From Photobacterium ganghwense (lineage in GTDB: Bacteria; Pseudomonadota; Gammaproteobacteria; Enterobacterales; Vibrionaceae), in assembly GCF_003025595.1 (NCBI RefSeq), contig NZ_PYMI01000002.1, forward strand, positions 310,001 to 374,000: a DNA stretch of 64,000 nucleotides. Direction: 5' to 3'. Made by a program: the position numbers and the translations under genes. The notes under the pieces are model-generated. The model saw nothing but the letters and a program-made list of their open reading frames with translations, was not told where the DNA came from and made no database searches. Position 1 is the first letter of the stretch, and every line of letters starts with the position of its first letter. Below are positions 17,292 to 26,871 of this stretch, in pieces.

Positions 17292-19283
17292 TTACGCCAG
17301 TAGCTCTTTCGCTGTGCTGACGACATTCTCAGTGGTAAAGCCGAACATTTCGAACAGTTGGCCAGCCGGTGCAGATTCACCGAAGCTGGTCATGCCGATG
17401 ATGCGGCCGTCGAAACCGACGTACTTGTACCAGAAATCTGCGATACCCGCTTCGATAGCGATACGTGCTGTCACGTCTGATGGCAGCACTGTTTCGCGGT
17501 ATGCCGCGTCTTGCTTGTCGAACGTGTCAGTCGATGGCATAGAGACCACGCGAACCAGCTTGCCTTCGGCAGTCAGTTCCGCTGCTGCGTTCACAGCCAG
17601 CTCCACTTCAGAGCCGGTCGCGATCAGGATCAGCTCAGGTTTGCCAGCACAATCTTTCAGGATGTAACCACCCTTCGCGATGTCAGCCACCTGAACCTCA
17701 GAGCGCTCTTGCTGCGCCAGGTTCTGACGCGAGAAGATCAGCGCTGATGGCGCGTCTTTACGCTCGATAGCCAGTTTCCAGGCAACCGCAGACTCAACCT
17801 GGTCACACGGACGCCATGTGCTCATGTTCGGCGTCAGGCGCAGAGACGCCATTTGCTCAACCGGCTGGTGCGTCGGACCGTCTTCACCCAGACCGATAGA
17901 GTCGTGCGTGTACACTTGGATGTTCTGAATTTTCATCAGAGCGGCCATGCGCATTGCGTTACGGGCGTATTCCATGAACATCAGGAAGGTGGCACCGTAA
18001 GGCACGAAACCGCCGTGCAGGGCGATACCGTTGATGATCGCAGTCATGCCGAATTCACGTACACCGTAATGGATGTAGTTACCCGAGAAGTCACCCGCTT
18101 CCAGAGACTTCGAGCCAGACCACATGGTCAGGTTAGACGGTGCCAGGTCAGCTGAGCCGCCCATGAATTCCGGCAGCAGTTTACCGAACGCTTCCAGCGC
18201 GTTTTGAGACGCTTTACGGGATGCGATGTTCGCTGGGTTGGCTTGCAACTCAGCAATGATTGCGCTGGTCGCTTCTTCCCAGTTCGCTGGTAGCTCACCG
18301 TTGACACGGCGCTTGTACTCAGCAGCCAGCTCAGGGTAAGCCGCTTGGTACGCCGCGAACTTGTCGTTCCAGGTCGCTTCTTTGGCAGCGCCCGCTTCTT
18401 TTGCATCCCACTCAGCGTAGATGTCTGCCGGGATTTCAAACGGACCGTGGTTCCAGCACAGGAATTCACGGGCAGCCGCGATTTCGTCGTGGCCCAGTGG
18501 TGCACCGTGACAGTCGTGTGAGCCAGCTTTGTTTGGTGAACCGAAACCGATGATGGTCTTAGTACAAATCAGGGTTGGACGAGGGTCGGCTTTCGCCGCT
18601 TCGATTGCCGCGTTGATCGCGTCAGAATCGTGACCGTCAACCGCTGGAATAACGTGCCAGCCGTATGCTTCAAAACGTTTTGGTGTGTCGTCGGAGAACC
18701 AGCCTTCCACGTGACCGTCGATAGAAATGCCATTGTCATCCCAAAATGCGATCAGTTTGCCCAGGCCCAGAGTACCGGCCAGTGAGCACGCTTCGTGAGA
18801 GATGCCTTCCATCAGACAGCCGTCGCCCATGAACACGTAGGTGAAGTGGTCAACGATGTCATGGCCGTCTTTGTTGAACTGCGCAGCCAGTGCTTTTTCC
18901 GCAATCGCCATACCTACGGCATTGGTGATGCCCTGACCCAGCGGACCAGTCGTCGTTTCGATACCCGGTGCGTAACCGTACTCAGGGTGACCCGGGGTTT
19001 TCGAGTGCAGCTGACGGAAGTTTTTCAGATCATCGATAGACAGATCGTAACCGGTCAGGTGAAGCAGAGAGTAAATCAGCATCGAGCCGTGGCCGTTCGA
19101 CAGGACGAAACGGTCGCGATCAGCCCACTGCGGGTTCTGAGGGTTGTGGTTCATGTGTGAACGCCAAAGCACTTCGGCGATGTCAGCCATACCCATTGGG
19201 GCACCCGGGTGACCAGAGTTAGCTTGTTGCACACCGTCCATGCTCAGGGCACGGATTGCATTGGCCAGTTCTTTACGTTCCAT
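17292..19283 (-). CDS. tkt: Transketolase
   Basis: 663 aa from the ATG at 19283 ([19 protein letters not shown]), which equals the length of E. coli TktA; a GTG four codons upstream is also open. The thiamine-diphosphate enzyme interconverts pentose-phosphate pathway sugars. Motifs: [18 protein letters not shown], the TPP/metal motif [22 protein letters not shown]...DDNGI, GPLGQGI, and the Pyr-domain [19 protein letters not shown] and [19 protein letters not shown]. It lies directly downstream of tal, making a non-oxidative pentose-phosphate operon. Confidence 0.97.
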   Translation of the reverse strand: MERKELANAIRALSMDGVQQANSGHPGAPMGMADIAEVLWRSHMNHNPQNPQWADRDRFVLSNGHGSMLIYSLLHLTGYDLSIDDLKNFRQLHSKTPGHPEYGYAPGIETTTGPLGQGITNAVGMAIAEKALAAQFNKDGHDIVDHFTYVFMGDGCLMEGISHEACSLAGTLGLGKLIAFWDDNGISIDGHVEGWFSDDTPKRFEAYGWHVIPAVDGHDSDAINAAIEAAKADPRPTLICTKTIIGFGSPNKAGSHDCHGAPLGHDEIAAAREFLCWNHGPFEIPADIYAEWDAKEAGAAKEATWNDKFAAYQAAYPELAAEYKRRVNGELPANWEEATSAIIAELQANPANIASRKASQNALEAFGKLLPEFMGGSADLAPSNLTMWSGSKSLEAGDFSGNYIHYGVREFGMTAIINGIALHGGFVPYGATFLMFMEYARNAMRMAALMKIQNIQVYTHDSIGLGEDGPTHQPVEQMASLRLTPNMSTWRPCDQVESAVAWKLAIERKDAPSALIFSRQNLAQQERSEVQVADIAKGGYILKDCAGKPELILIATGSEVELAVNAAAELTAEGKLVRVVSMPSTDTFDKQDAAYRETVLPSDVTARIAIEAGIADFWYKYVGFDGRIIGMTSFGESAPAGQLFEMFGFTTENVVSTAKELLA

Positions 19284-19321
19284 ATTGGTTTCCACTATAG
19301 AATTTGAGTCGATAAAAAAGG

Positions 19322-19352
19322 AAGAAAGCGGCGATGAAGGGCCGCTTTCTGA
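19322..19352 (-). terminator. Hairpin between tal and tkt
   Basis: GAAAGCGGC / GCCGCTTTC with an 8-9-nt loop is followed on the minus strand by TTCCTTTTTTA. It lies in the 70-bp tal-tkt gap, so it may be an attenuating terminator or an mRNA processing hairpin that sets different levels of the two enzymes. Confidence 0.5.
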
Positions 19353-19366
19353 AATTTCATTAACGC

Positions 19367-20317
19367 TTACAGGCGCTCAGCAATCATTGCTTCCAGCTTG
19401 CCCTGGTCAACCGCGAAGTTGCGGATACCTTCGGCCAGCTTCTCAACCGCCATTGGGTCTTGGTTGTGATCCCACAGGAACTCAGCGTGTGTCATTGCTG
19501 CTGGACGCTCTTTAATGTTGGTCGCCGGAGTCAGTTTCTGTACAACGTCGCCTTGAGCTTCTTCCAGCTCTTGCAGCAGTTGCGGGCTGATGGTCAGGCG
19601 GTCACAGCCTGCCAGTTCCAGGATTTCACCCGTGTTACGGAAGCTCGCACCCATTACCACAGTGTTGTAACCGTGTTCTTTGTAGTAGTTGTAGATGCTG
19701 GTTACAGACAGTACGCCTGGATCTTCTGATGGCTCGAAATCACGGCCTTCTTTGGCTTTGTACCAGTCCATGATACGGCCAACGAATGGCGAGATCAGGA
19801 AAACACCGGCTTCTGCACACGCACGTGCCTGGGCAAATGAGAACAGCAGGGTCAGGTTACAGTTGATGCCTTCTTTTTCCAGTACTTCTGCAGCGCGGAT
19901 ACCTTCCCAGGTCGAAGCCAGTTTGATCAGGATGCGGTCATTCGAGATACCGGCATCATTGTACATTTTGATCAGTTGACGGGCTTTCTTGATGCTGCCT
20001 TCAGTGTCGTAAGACAGACGAGCATCAACTTCAGTCGAGATACGGCCAGGAATCACGTTCAGGATTTCTTTACCGATGTTTACTGCCAGCATGTCACAGG
20101 TATCAGCAATTTGCTGTTGTTTGTCATCGCTTTGTGCTTTTGCGTAAGCAATGGCCTGTTCAATCAGCGGGGCGTACTCTTCGATTTGAGCGGCTTTCAG
20201 GATCAGTGAAGGGTTAGTGGTCGCGTCCTGAGGTTTGTACTTGCTAATAGCATCGATGTCGCCGGTGTCAGCAACAACAGTAGTCAGCGCGCGCAGTTGT
20301 TCCAATTTAGTGCTCAT
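19367..20317 (-). CDS. tal: Transaldolase
   Basis: 316 aa, TalB type. The opening is [20 protein letters not shown], followed by the [14 protein letters not shown] barrel strand, the Schiff-base lysine region [20 protein letters not shown], and the segments [29 protein letters not shown] and [27 protein letters not shown]. It transfers dihydroxyacetone units in the pentose-phosphate pathway. It is the first gene of the tal-tkt pair. Confidence 0.97.
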   Translation of the reverse strand: MSTKLEQLRALTTVVADTGDIDAISKYKPQDATTNPSLILKAAQIEEYAPLIEQAIAYAKAQSDDKQQQIADTCDMLAVNIGKEILNVIPGRISTEVDARLSYDTEGSIKKARQLIKMYNDAGISNDRILIKLASTWEGIRAAEVLEKEGINCNLTLLFSFAQARACAEAGVFLISPFVGRIMDWYKAKEGRDFEPSEDPGVLSVTSIYNYYKEHGYNTVVMGASFRNTGEILELAGCDRLTISPQLLQELEEAQGDVVQKLTPATNIKERPAAMTHAEFLWDHNQDPMAVEKLAEGIRNFAVDQGKLEAMIAERL

Positions 20318-20852
20318 ATCTCTCGACCTTAATCTGTGTGGGCTTGTCTCGACCTAGCCTAAAGTGTAGCTAGTAAATCCGCGATTACGTTTCCTTCATA
20401 TTCCGCCCCTAACCATCATATCCTGATGTTGAGCAAATGGATCTATGAAGAACAATTGATGCTTCGATAATTAGCATTTTATGAAACTTTGTCAATGAAA
20501 ATTCCAGATAAACACCGATGGGATCTCATTACAGCCATATAATCCTCAGTGGGTGAACGAAATATGGTGAATTTATGTTGACTGTTTATCGGTGTTCAGG
20601 AATTACCGCTGCGAACATATGATCTATCTTGTGATCAAATGCTCACTCTCTGACGGCAGGTTTGGGTGGTGAGCGCCGGGCTGAGAGTTTTCACTACCCG
20701 GCGTAATATGCTCAGTACAAGGGCTGGCAGGAGGAAAAACCGATTTGAAGCGCGCGGTGATAGCTGTGCGCACCAGTAACAAAAATAAAGCAGTTACTTC
20801 GCCTGAATAGTCGATGGGGCCTGATGTCGGGGATGTCAGGCCATTACTCGAT
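20318..20852. other. Intergenic region upstream of tal
   Basis: 535 bp with no credible gene. The right side holds the end of the DUF3016 transcript (a GGCCTGA/TCAGGCC hairpin at about 20817-20842, no T-run). The left side must hold the tal promoter, which I cannot define confidently. Nothing else was recognised. Confidence 0.5.
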
Positions 20853-21374
20853 TCAAAGTGTTTTCTTTACCCAGTTTTTAATTAACTGGTTTTCATAGGC
20901 AAAAGGCCGATCTCTTGCCGGGCCGATAACGCTATTGAGGTAGTTGATGTCGGAGAGTTTTTCGTCACCCTGCTTGAGCACCTGCTCACCCTTCATCATT
21001 TTGTAGCTAAATGTGATGCGGGGAGGCGTCAGGTCATCCAGAATGCGCAATTCGCGAGTGACTCCCGGCCGAAATCGTACATCACCAGCCAGATCCAGGT
21101 TGGTGACTTCTATATACAGTGTCTCTTCGCCGGTCAGTTTGGATTTGGCGGCCTCACCGAAAAACGCTGATATTTGTTTAAAGACCCGCTGCTCAAAACG
21201 CGACTGCACTTCGTCGACGGCTTCAACATCGCGGTATGTGTCGGTCTGGCTCCAGACAACGACGGCAGGGGGAGATTGAAAGGTGAAATCTGGCTCTGCC
21301 CATGCTGAAGAGCTTAACCCGGCGAAGAATGCGCCAGACAATAAACAGGCTGTCAGGTGAATACGTTTGTTCAT
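20853..21374 (-). CDS. DUF3016 periplasmic protein
   Basis: 173 aa with a Sec signal peptide (MNKRIHLTACLLSGAFFAGLSSSAWA). The mature part (FTFQSPPAVVVWSQTDTYRDVEAV...RFEQRVFKQISAFFGEAAKSKL, VTNLDLAGDVRFRP, PPRITFSYKMMKGEQVLKQGDEKLSD) matches DUF3016, common in Vibrionaceae and Shewanellaceae. These are small secreted proteins of unknown function. It appears monocistronic. Confidence 0.8.
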   Translation of the reverse strand: MNKRIHLTACLLSGAFFAGLSSSAWAEPDFTFQSPPAVVVWSQTDTYRDVEAVDEVQSRFEQRVFKQISAFFGEAAKSKLTGEETLYIEVTNLDLAGDVRFRPGVTRELRILDDLTPPRITFSYKMMKGEQVLKQGDEKLSDINYLNSVIGPARDRPFAYENQLIKNWVKKTL

Positions 21375-21517
21375 GGTTGCCTCCCGGAAACTGAAGATGT
21401 CCGGCTACTGTTTTATTACCTTAGTGCAGTGCGCCGGCTTCATCGAGTATGCCAGCTTTCAGGACAGTGTGTGATGAAAAAACAGACAAGTTCAGGCGAG
21501 ATTCAGTCAGAAAACAA

Positions 21518-21550
21518 CCGCACCGTCCTGACAAGGCTGGGACGGTGCGG
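21518..21550. other. Perfect GC-rich hairpin
   Basis: CCGCACCGTCC / GGACGGTGCGG is a perfect 11-bp inverted repeat with an 11-nt loop, in the 313-bp gap between the DUF3016 start and the transporter stop. No T-run follows, so it is not a standard terminator. Confidence 0.6.
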
Positions 21551-21687
21551 CGGTGGTGCGTTTTACGTTATTGCGTTAATGCGCTACTGCATAGATGCAT
21601 AGGCGTGTGGTTTATGCTGTGTGGTACTTTGCCTTTCCAGATAAACTGCCAAGCGACATCAATGCTGGTGCCAAGGCTTCTCTTATT

Positions 21688-23100
21688 TTAAAGGGTTGCG
21701 CCGATTGACAGTACAATACCGTTCAGTACCACGAAGAATGCGACCAATGGACCGATAAACTTCAGCCAGGTGATGTACGGAATTTTGGCAATCGCCAAGC
21801 CGCCCATCAGTACCCCGTAAGTGGGGGTGATAAACAGAACAGTCCCGATGCCACTCATGAAGGCAGTCACGACCAAATCACGGCCGGTGTTGGCAAAGTC
21901 ACTCAGTGGCGCAAGGATTGGCATACTCATCACGGCCAGTCCGGATGTTGACGGCACAATAAACGACAGCAACATTTCAATCCAGTAAACCGTATTGATG
22001 AACAGAATACTGCTTTTACCGGCGACCAGCGTTTCCGCGTAGCTCAGAATGGTATCGGTAATATTCCCCGCTTCCATGACCACGACAATCCCGCGGGCAA
22101 CCCCGACAATCAGTGCCACCCCAATTAGGTCGGCAGCCCCGGCAACAAACGAGTTAATCAATTCGTCTTCTTTCAAACGTCCGACCAGACCGCATAAAAT
22201 CCCCATGAAAATAAACAGAGTGGCCATTTCTGCCATCCACCATCCTTGGACGGATACCCCGTAAATCATGATGGCGAAGGTCAGAATGAACAGAACAAGT
22301 ACACCTTTCTGTGCCAGAGTCAGAGGGGCCAGGTTATCGCCAGTAGGTTTGCCCGCCAGAAAGTGGGCTTCATGGTCTTTACGTAGGTGGGCAATCAACG
22401 AGGCGTTCGGATCACGCTGCACTTTGCGGGCATAGTGCATGACGTAGGCACAACCCACAAACAGGGCGACAGCCAGAATCACAAAACGCAGTTCGATACC
22501 GCTGATAAAATCGACGCTGGCCGCGTTGGACGCGATAACGGTGCCGAACGGGTTGATGGTAGAACCAAGGGTGCCAATCCCTGTCCCGATAAAGATCACG
22601 GAGACGGCAACCAGCGGGTCAAAACGCGCGGTCATAAAAATGGGTATGAGCAAACCATAAAAGGCGAGGGATTCTTCGGCCATGCCGTACGAGGTGCCAC
22701 CTAAAGCGAACAGCACCATCAGGATCGGGATCATATAGATTTCCCGCCCCTTGAGCAGCACCATGATACGGGCAATCCCGGTATCAATTGCCCCGGTTTT
22801 GGTGACGATTCCGAGGAAGCCGCCGACCATCAGGACAAACAGGCTGACATCAATCGCGCCGATGACGCCTGACACTGGATCGTAAAAGCCGGAAATAGGT
22901 GCCATCAGGGTATCAAATAGCCCCTGCGGGGAACTGTCAATGACATGGTAAGAACCGGGTACCGGCACTTCTCGCCCCAGTTGAGGGTTCATTTCACGAA
23001 TGTATTTTCCTGCTGGCAGCATGTAGGTCAGCATGGCAAACATGGCGATCAGGAAGAACAGGATAGTAAAGGTATTGGGAAACTTTTTTATTTTTAACAT
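21688..23100 (-). CDS. YfcC-family transporter (putative basic amino acid carrier)
   Basis: 470 aa, with about twelve membrane segments. It opens MLKIKKFPNTFTILFFLIAMFAMLTYMLPAGKY and contains GGTSYGMAEESLAFYGLLIPI and FIGTGIGTLGSTINPFGTVIASNAA, signatures of the YfcC/DcuC-related (C4-dicarboxylate anaerobic carrier) family. Members include putative arginine/ornithine antiporters. It lies 121 bp downstream of an ornithine-racemase-like gene on the same strand, so a cationic amino acid such as ornithine is the best-guess substrate. This is inferred from context. Confidence 0.82.
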   Translation of the reverse strand: MLKIKKFPNTFTILFFLIAMFAMLTYMLPAGKYIREMNPQLGREVPVPGSYHVIDSSPQGLFDTLMAPISGFYDPVSGVIGAIDVSLFVLMVGGFLGIVTKTGAIDTGIARIMVLLKGREIYMIPILMVLFALGGTSYGMAEESLAFYGLLIPIFMTARFDPLVAVSVIFIGTGIGTLGSTINPFGTVIASNAASVDFISGIELRFVILAVALFVGCAYVMHYARKVQRDPNASLIAHLRKDHEAHFLAGKPTGDNLAPLTLAQKGVLVLFILTFAIMIYGVSVQGWWMAEMATLFIFMGILCGLVGRLKEDELINSFVAGAADLIGVALIVGVARGIVVVMEAGNITDTILSYAETLVAGKSSILFINTVYWIEMLLSFIVPSTSGLAVMSMPILAPLSDFANTGRDLVVTAFMSGIGTVLFITPTYGVLMGGLAIAKIPYITWLKFIGPLVAFFVVLNGIVLSIGATL

Positions 23101-23221
23101 GGTGCTTCCTTAGCAGCCCGTTCCGGGCTGCGGGTTCAGAGGTCAGTTGCTTGGTTTACATCGATTAAGTGACATCGCTTGAGTCTCGGGTTCTGAACAG
23201 CGGCTTGGATAAACCGCTTTG

Positions 23222-24286
23222 TTAGATCATGTGCTTATACACATACTCCGAGGTCATGCACTGCAGCACGGCGCCGTATGACAGGTTGAATTTAACGGTA
23301 CTGCCGATTTCGTAGTGCTGCTCGCAGTCGTCAATATCCAAAATGAGGTGGTCACTGCTGCCCCCCACAATAATGATCTGGTTATCAACCGGCATCAGTT
23401 CATGGATATCAACATCCTGCTTGCCGATGGCACACAGGGCCCGGCGACGCAAGCCGCGGTCGACAAACTCCGGCTTGTTACCGAAAGCATCAAGCGCAGT
23501 GGAATTAACCGGTACAGACGGCTTGACTTTGATCTCAATGATCTCGGCCTCAAGTTGAAAGGTGTCTTGACGGGTGTGCGGTACCGGATCGTCATTGAGG
23601 CCTATGCCCATCAGCAGGGACGCTCCCAGCCGTAGCTGATTGATGCCGGCGGGCAGTTCGTGGCGCATCATCAGGCCCAGTCCGGCTGAGCTGGCCCCGG
23701 AGATATAGCTCAGGTGCAGGCCATTTTCTTTTTCGACCTGACGGGCGAGGGCGAGCAGTTGGTTTTGATTGGCGGTTGTCGGTTCGACCCCCCCATAGCA
23801 AGCCAGGTTGGTACCCAGCCCGACGAGTTCAATACCCGGTAAACGGGTGGCCTCCCGGCACAGTGACAGAGTTTCTTCTTCATAGAAACCACCTTCCCGC
23901 AGATCCCCGAGGTCATGCATCACGATAACCTGATGGCGTTTTCCCAGAGCCCGTGCTGCCTCGGACAACGCCTGAAGAGTGACGCGTTCAGAGTTCAGGG
24001 AAATATCGGCAAATTGCACAACCTCTTCCACTTCGCTCAGGGCCGGCAGGCGCAAAAGCAGGGTCTGGGCACGCAGCGGCTGGAGTTTTTTGAGGTTGCT
24101 GAGGCGTGAATCTGCCAGCAGGGTAATGCCACCGGCGAGGATAGCATTACCGACTTCAGGCAGAGCGCAAGCCAGTTTGGTGACACCGGCAGGTGTGACA
24201 CCATGAGCGGCACATGCGGTGACCATCTGACGGGTATTTTCTGTGATCGTATCTAAATGAATGTTGATTCTAGGGTAAGAGCGCAT
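23222..24286 (-). CDS. orr: Alanine racemase-fold amino acid racemase (ornithine racemase-like)
   Basis: 354 aa, PLP-dependent, alanine-racemase N-terminal TIM barrel. The PLP lysine lies in GVTKLACALPEVGNAIL (residue about 37); later motifs are LLADSRLSNLKKLQ, IVMHDLGDLREGGFYEEE, GLGTNLACYGG, SGASSAGLGLM and INQLRLGASLLMG. It resembles ornithine racemase (Orr, Clostridium type) more than Alr/DadX. Substrate is not proven; alanine, lysine or ornithine remain possible. It is probably co-transcribed with the downstream YfcC-family carrier. Confidence 0.8.
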   Translation of the reverse strand: MRSYPRINIHLDTITENTRQMVTACAAHGVTPAGVTKLACALPEVGNAILAGGITLLADSRLSNLKKLQPLRAQTLLLRLPALSEVEEVVQFADISLNSERVTLQALSEAARALGKRHQVIVMHDLGDLREGGFYEEETLSLCREATRLPGIELVGLGTNLACYGGVEPTTANQNQLLALARQVEKENGLHLSYISGASSAGLGLMMRHELPAGINQLRLGASLLMGIGLNDDPVPHTRQDTFQLEAEIIEIKVKPSVPVNSTALDAFGNKPEFVDRGLRRRALCAIGKQDVDIHELMPVDNQIIIVGGSSDHLILDIDDCEQHYEIGSTVKFNLSYGAVLQCMTSEYVYKHMI

Positions 24287-24706
24287 TGAATCACCTTTTG
24301 TTTTCTTTTTGTTCTGGTGGTTATTTAGCGCTTTTCTTGGACGGGGTTAAATGACGGAAATGGCAAGAATACTTTGCCGGATTTTAATGTTAATGGGCAG
24401 AAGGCAAAGTACACCCGCGCTGAAACTGGGCAGACCAAGAAAAAAGTGCCGCATAGGTGAAAAAATAGAGAGGGGACAACGTGTAATGACTGATGACCTT
24501 GCTGGCGGTGAAAGCTGACAGCTTGCAAATCTGAACCACCAAAAATGAGGTAGAAAAAAAAACGTAAGTGCTTTTGTGAGAACGGATTTTCTTCGGATAT
24601 GAAAATGAATGTTAGAGTCCTAAATCCTTGTGAGCTGATTCTGACTCGCTAAACGCAAAAAAATATTTACAATACGCATTTTTCAAACACTGAGTAGAGA
24701 ACCACC
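24287..24706. other. Intergenic region at the left edge of the AT-rich block
   Basis: 420 bp between the divergent racemase and TrmK-like genes. A weak open frame at 24325-24528 (minus) is not convincing. Base composition shifts to A/T-rich here, continuing to about 31.8 kb. No attC, IS end or tRNA was seen. Confidence 0.45.
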
Positions 24707-25420
24707 TTGAACCAGAGCAACCGATTGAAGCTTAGCAACCGATTGAAACTAGTTGAACAAATGGTAGAGCCTCACTATACCCACATTTGGGATTGTTGCT
24801 GTGATCACGGATTTCTTGGTGCTTCCTTGCTGTCTAAACAAGCTGGGGCCAAGGTTCATTTTGTTGATATTGTGCCGGATTTAATCGATTCGCTCGAAAA
24901 CAAATTGAGCCGTTACTTTACTGATTCAGCGTGGGAAACTCACTGTTTGGATGTCTCACAGCTCCCTTTACAACGTTATGAGGGCAGCCACTTAGTGATC
25001 ATCGCTGGTGTTGGAGGTGATCTCACCGCTCAGTTTGTTGAGGCTATTTGTACCCAACACCCAACCTTAAACATCGATTTTTTATTGTGTCCGGTACATC
25101 ACCACTTTTCTCTGCGACAGAAACTCATAGAACTTCAGCTTGATTTAAAGCAAGAAGCTTTAATCAAAGAGAATCATCGCTTCTATGAGGTTATTCTTGT
25201 TTCATCGGCAAGCGAGAATACGGAAAGCATTACGCCAGTCGGAAGCCAAATGTGGCGTCCTGGTTCAATCAAACAACTTGAGACAGCCAAAGAGTATTTG
25301 AATCAGACGTTAAATCATTACCAACGTGTACAACTGGGTCGGAAAATTGATGTTCAGCACATTATTGACGCCTACAGTGAGGTGAAAATTTCCATGTGTA
25401 TCTCTAACTGTACTGATTGA
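24707..25420 (+). CDS. trmK: TrmK-like tRNA (adenine-N1)-methyltransferase family protein
   Basis: 237 aa, with a TTG start at 24707 and only a weak ribosome-binding site; no ATG allows a full domain. SAM-binding motifs are IWDCCCDHGFLGASLLSK and VHFVDIVPDLIDSLENKL, followed by HLVIIAGVGGDLTAQFVEAI and FLLCPVHHHFSLRQKLIE, as in the TrmK/DUF633 family that methylates A22 of tRNA in Gram-positives. The N-terminus has a short in-frame duplication (NRLKL-S-NRLKL). It is AT-rich compared with its left neighbours and ends exactly at the 3' end of an attC-like site that faces the other way. It may have arrived with the cassette cluster. Exact tRNA target is not known. Confidence 0.75.
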   Translation: MNQSNRLKLSNRLKLVEQMVEPHYTHIWDCCCDHGFLGASLLSKQAGAKVHFVDIVPDLIDSLENKLSRYFTDSAWETHCLDVSQLPLQRYEGSHLVIIAGVGGDLTAQFVEAICTQHPTLNIDFLLCPVHHHFSLRQKLIELQLDLKQEALIKENHRFYEVILVSSASENTESITPVGSQMWRPGSIKQLETAKEYLNQTLNHYQRVQLGRKIDVQHIIDAYSEVKISMCISNCTD

Positions 25421-25546
25421 GCCTAACACCCGGCGAAGGGGCTGGCAACGCATAGTCTCCAAACTCAATTGTGTCGATCGTAATCACGAAGGTTCAAATT
25501 GACTGAAAATGCTGCGTGTTGGTAGCCCCTCTGCATGCCTTTTAAC
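25421..25546 (-). repeat. attC-like site (VCR-type) of the terminal cassette
   Basis: On the minus strand the site runs from the stop of the GNAT gene to GTGTTAGGC at 25421-25429, an ideal GTTRGGC core. Its two arms are an imperfect palindrome (GGGGCTACCAACACGCA with TGCGTTGCCAGCCCC) around an A/T-rich middle. The last ~35 nt closely resemble the 3' end of the V. cholerae VCR. This is the clearest integron signal in the window and marks the distal end of the minus-strand cassette cluster. Confidence 0.72.
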
Positions 25547-26099
25547 TATCTATGAACTCACTGCTAATTAACCCAAAACACTTTAAATCATGGAACTGAT
25601 TTTTCCAGTATCCACTCTGACGCCGAATACCTTCTTCTTTAAAGCCTAGTTTGAGCAGTATTGATTCTGAAGCTATGTTGCCTGGTATGGTATCAGCCTG
25701 AATCCTATTTAATTTCCCACATGGCAGTGCACCCCAAAACGCTTGATTTACAATCTGTTTAATGGCTTCAGTCGCAATTCCTTTACCCCAGAAAGAGGGT
25801 AATAAGTCATAACCAATAACCGCTGATTTCATCCCGATATTCCATGAATTAAAGCCACAAGTGCCAACCAATTCATTGGTGTCTTTCAGCCGAATCCCCC
25901 ACCGAATACCAGACTTTGATTCAAATCTCTGCTGCATGTGATCAATCAAACGTATCGACTGTGATGAATCGGTAAAGGCTTCAATATCATAGTATTTGAC
26001 TACATCATTATTGGAAAATAGTAGGAAAATACGCGATACATCCTGAGAAGCTAATTGCGAAAGCGTTAAGCGTTCTGTTTGTAGTTCTGGAAATTTCAA
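25542..26099 (-). CDS. GNAT acetyltransferase (RimJ/RimL-like) cassette gene
   Basis: 185 aa, TTG start with GGAGG seven bases upstream. RimJ/RimL-type GNAT fold: LQTERLTLSQL opening, WGIRLKDTNELVGTCGFNSW, AVIGYDLLPSFWGKGIATEAIKQIV (acetyl-CoA loop), ADTIPGNIASESILLKLGFKEEGIRR. The substrate is unknown; relatives acetylate ribosomal protein N-termini or small molecules. The stop codon lies in the attC-like site downstream, the normal arrangement for an integron cassette. Confidence 0.87.
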   Translation of the reverse strand: MKFPELQTERLTLSQLASQDVSRIFLLFSNNDVVKYYDIEAFTDSSQSIRLIDHMQQRFESKSGIRWGIRLKDTNELVGTCGFNSWNIGMKSAVIGYDLLPSFWGKGIATEAIKQIVNQAFWGALPCGKLNRIQADTIPGNIASESILLKLGFKEEGIRRQSGYWKNQFHDLKCFGLISSEFIDS

Positions 26100-26272
26100 T
26101 CAGTTTCCTCCATGAAAGTTATCACCGCGATAAAAGGTTATTCGTAAATTTCACGCATGTATACCACACTTGAAAAGTTTAGTTAGGTAAAATGCAACTC
26201 CATAATTGTTTCATCGAATTCATCTTGCTAAATGGCGTTGAAATTAAATCGATCGAAAAAATTTTCATTACA
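26100..26272 (-). other. Short non-coding stretch upstream of the terminal GNAT gene
   Basis: 173 bp of A/T-rich sequence between the GNAT remnant and the terminal GNAT gene. A Y-rich AAC core (ACCTAAC near 26178-26184, minus strand) is present, but no matching palindrome was found, so an attC is not supported. Confidence 0.35.
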
Positions 26273-26629
26273 TCATGACCTTTGATGTAACAATAGAGAC
26301 TGAGTTAATGCCTTCAACTTTTTGATTTCCGCTAGCACAAGTTTTACAGATTCTGACTAATAGCCTTGTTCTTGAACACTTACGTCAATGAGCAATTGGT
26401 CGATGAAAATTTCGTTGTACTTCCCATCATTGTAGTTTCGATGATACTGGATAAAACCAATTGGTTTGTCTCCAAGATAAACACCACGGTTAACGTAGTA
26501 GTCATAAAATTTGGATGCTGCAATCGCCTCTGATGGAAGAGCTACGTATTTTTCTTGTTCTGTCGCTATTTCAAGGTCAATCATATCGACCCAATTGTCT
26601 TTCGTTATTTCTTGTAAATTCACGTCCAC
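26273..26629 (-). pseudogene. Truncated GNAT acetyltransferase gene
   Basis: From GTG codons at 26629/26623 the frame reads LQEITKDNWVDMIDLEI...YYVNRGVYLGDKPIGFIQYHR...FIDQLLIDVSVQEQGY and then hits TAG at 26357-26359, inside the Q-x-x-G-x-G acetyl-CoA loop. The same frame continues as SESVKLVLAEIKKLKALTQ to a TGA at 26273, which looks like the following helix of the fold. The C-terminal strands expected after that are absent. I therefore read it as a decayed GNAT with a nonsense change and a lost 3' end. Confidence 0.65.
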
Positions 26630-26678
26630 CGCAATCTTTCTATGGCATTGGTTGAACAAAATATAGTTTAAGTATCCC

Positions 26679-26746
26679 CGGTGAGGAGCACCAAGGCAAT
26701 GTGTTAATTCACAAAATAATAACACGTTCGAAAGTTCTCCTCACCG
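26679..26746. repeat. Imperfect palindrome with perfect 10-bp arms
   Basis: CGGTGAGGAG at 26679 and CTCCTCACCG at 26737 are exact inverted copies 48 bp apart, with an inner GTGTTA / TAACAC pair. It lies between the decayed GNAT gene and the DUF2268 gene. It could be a degenerate attC, a small MITE-like element or a transcript-end structure. Confidence 0.5.
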
Positions 26747-26871
26747 ATATCCAGCGTACGCAAAACAACCGGGAGCCTATGTAACCGTGTTAGGGGCATC
26801 AACGTGTTACAAGCCCGTCTAGCCCTTGTTTTGTTTACAGATGAAACTGAAGCACAATACTGGTTATGCTT

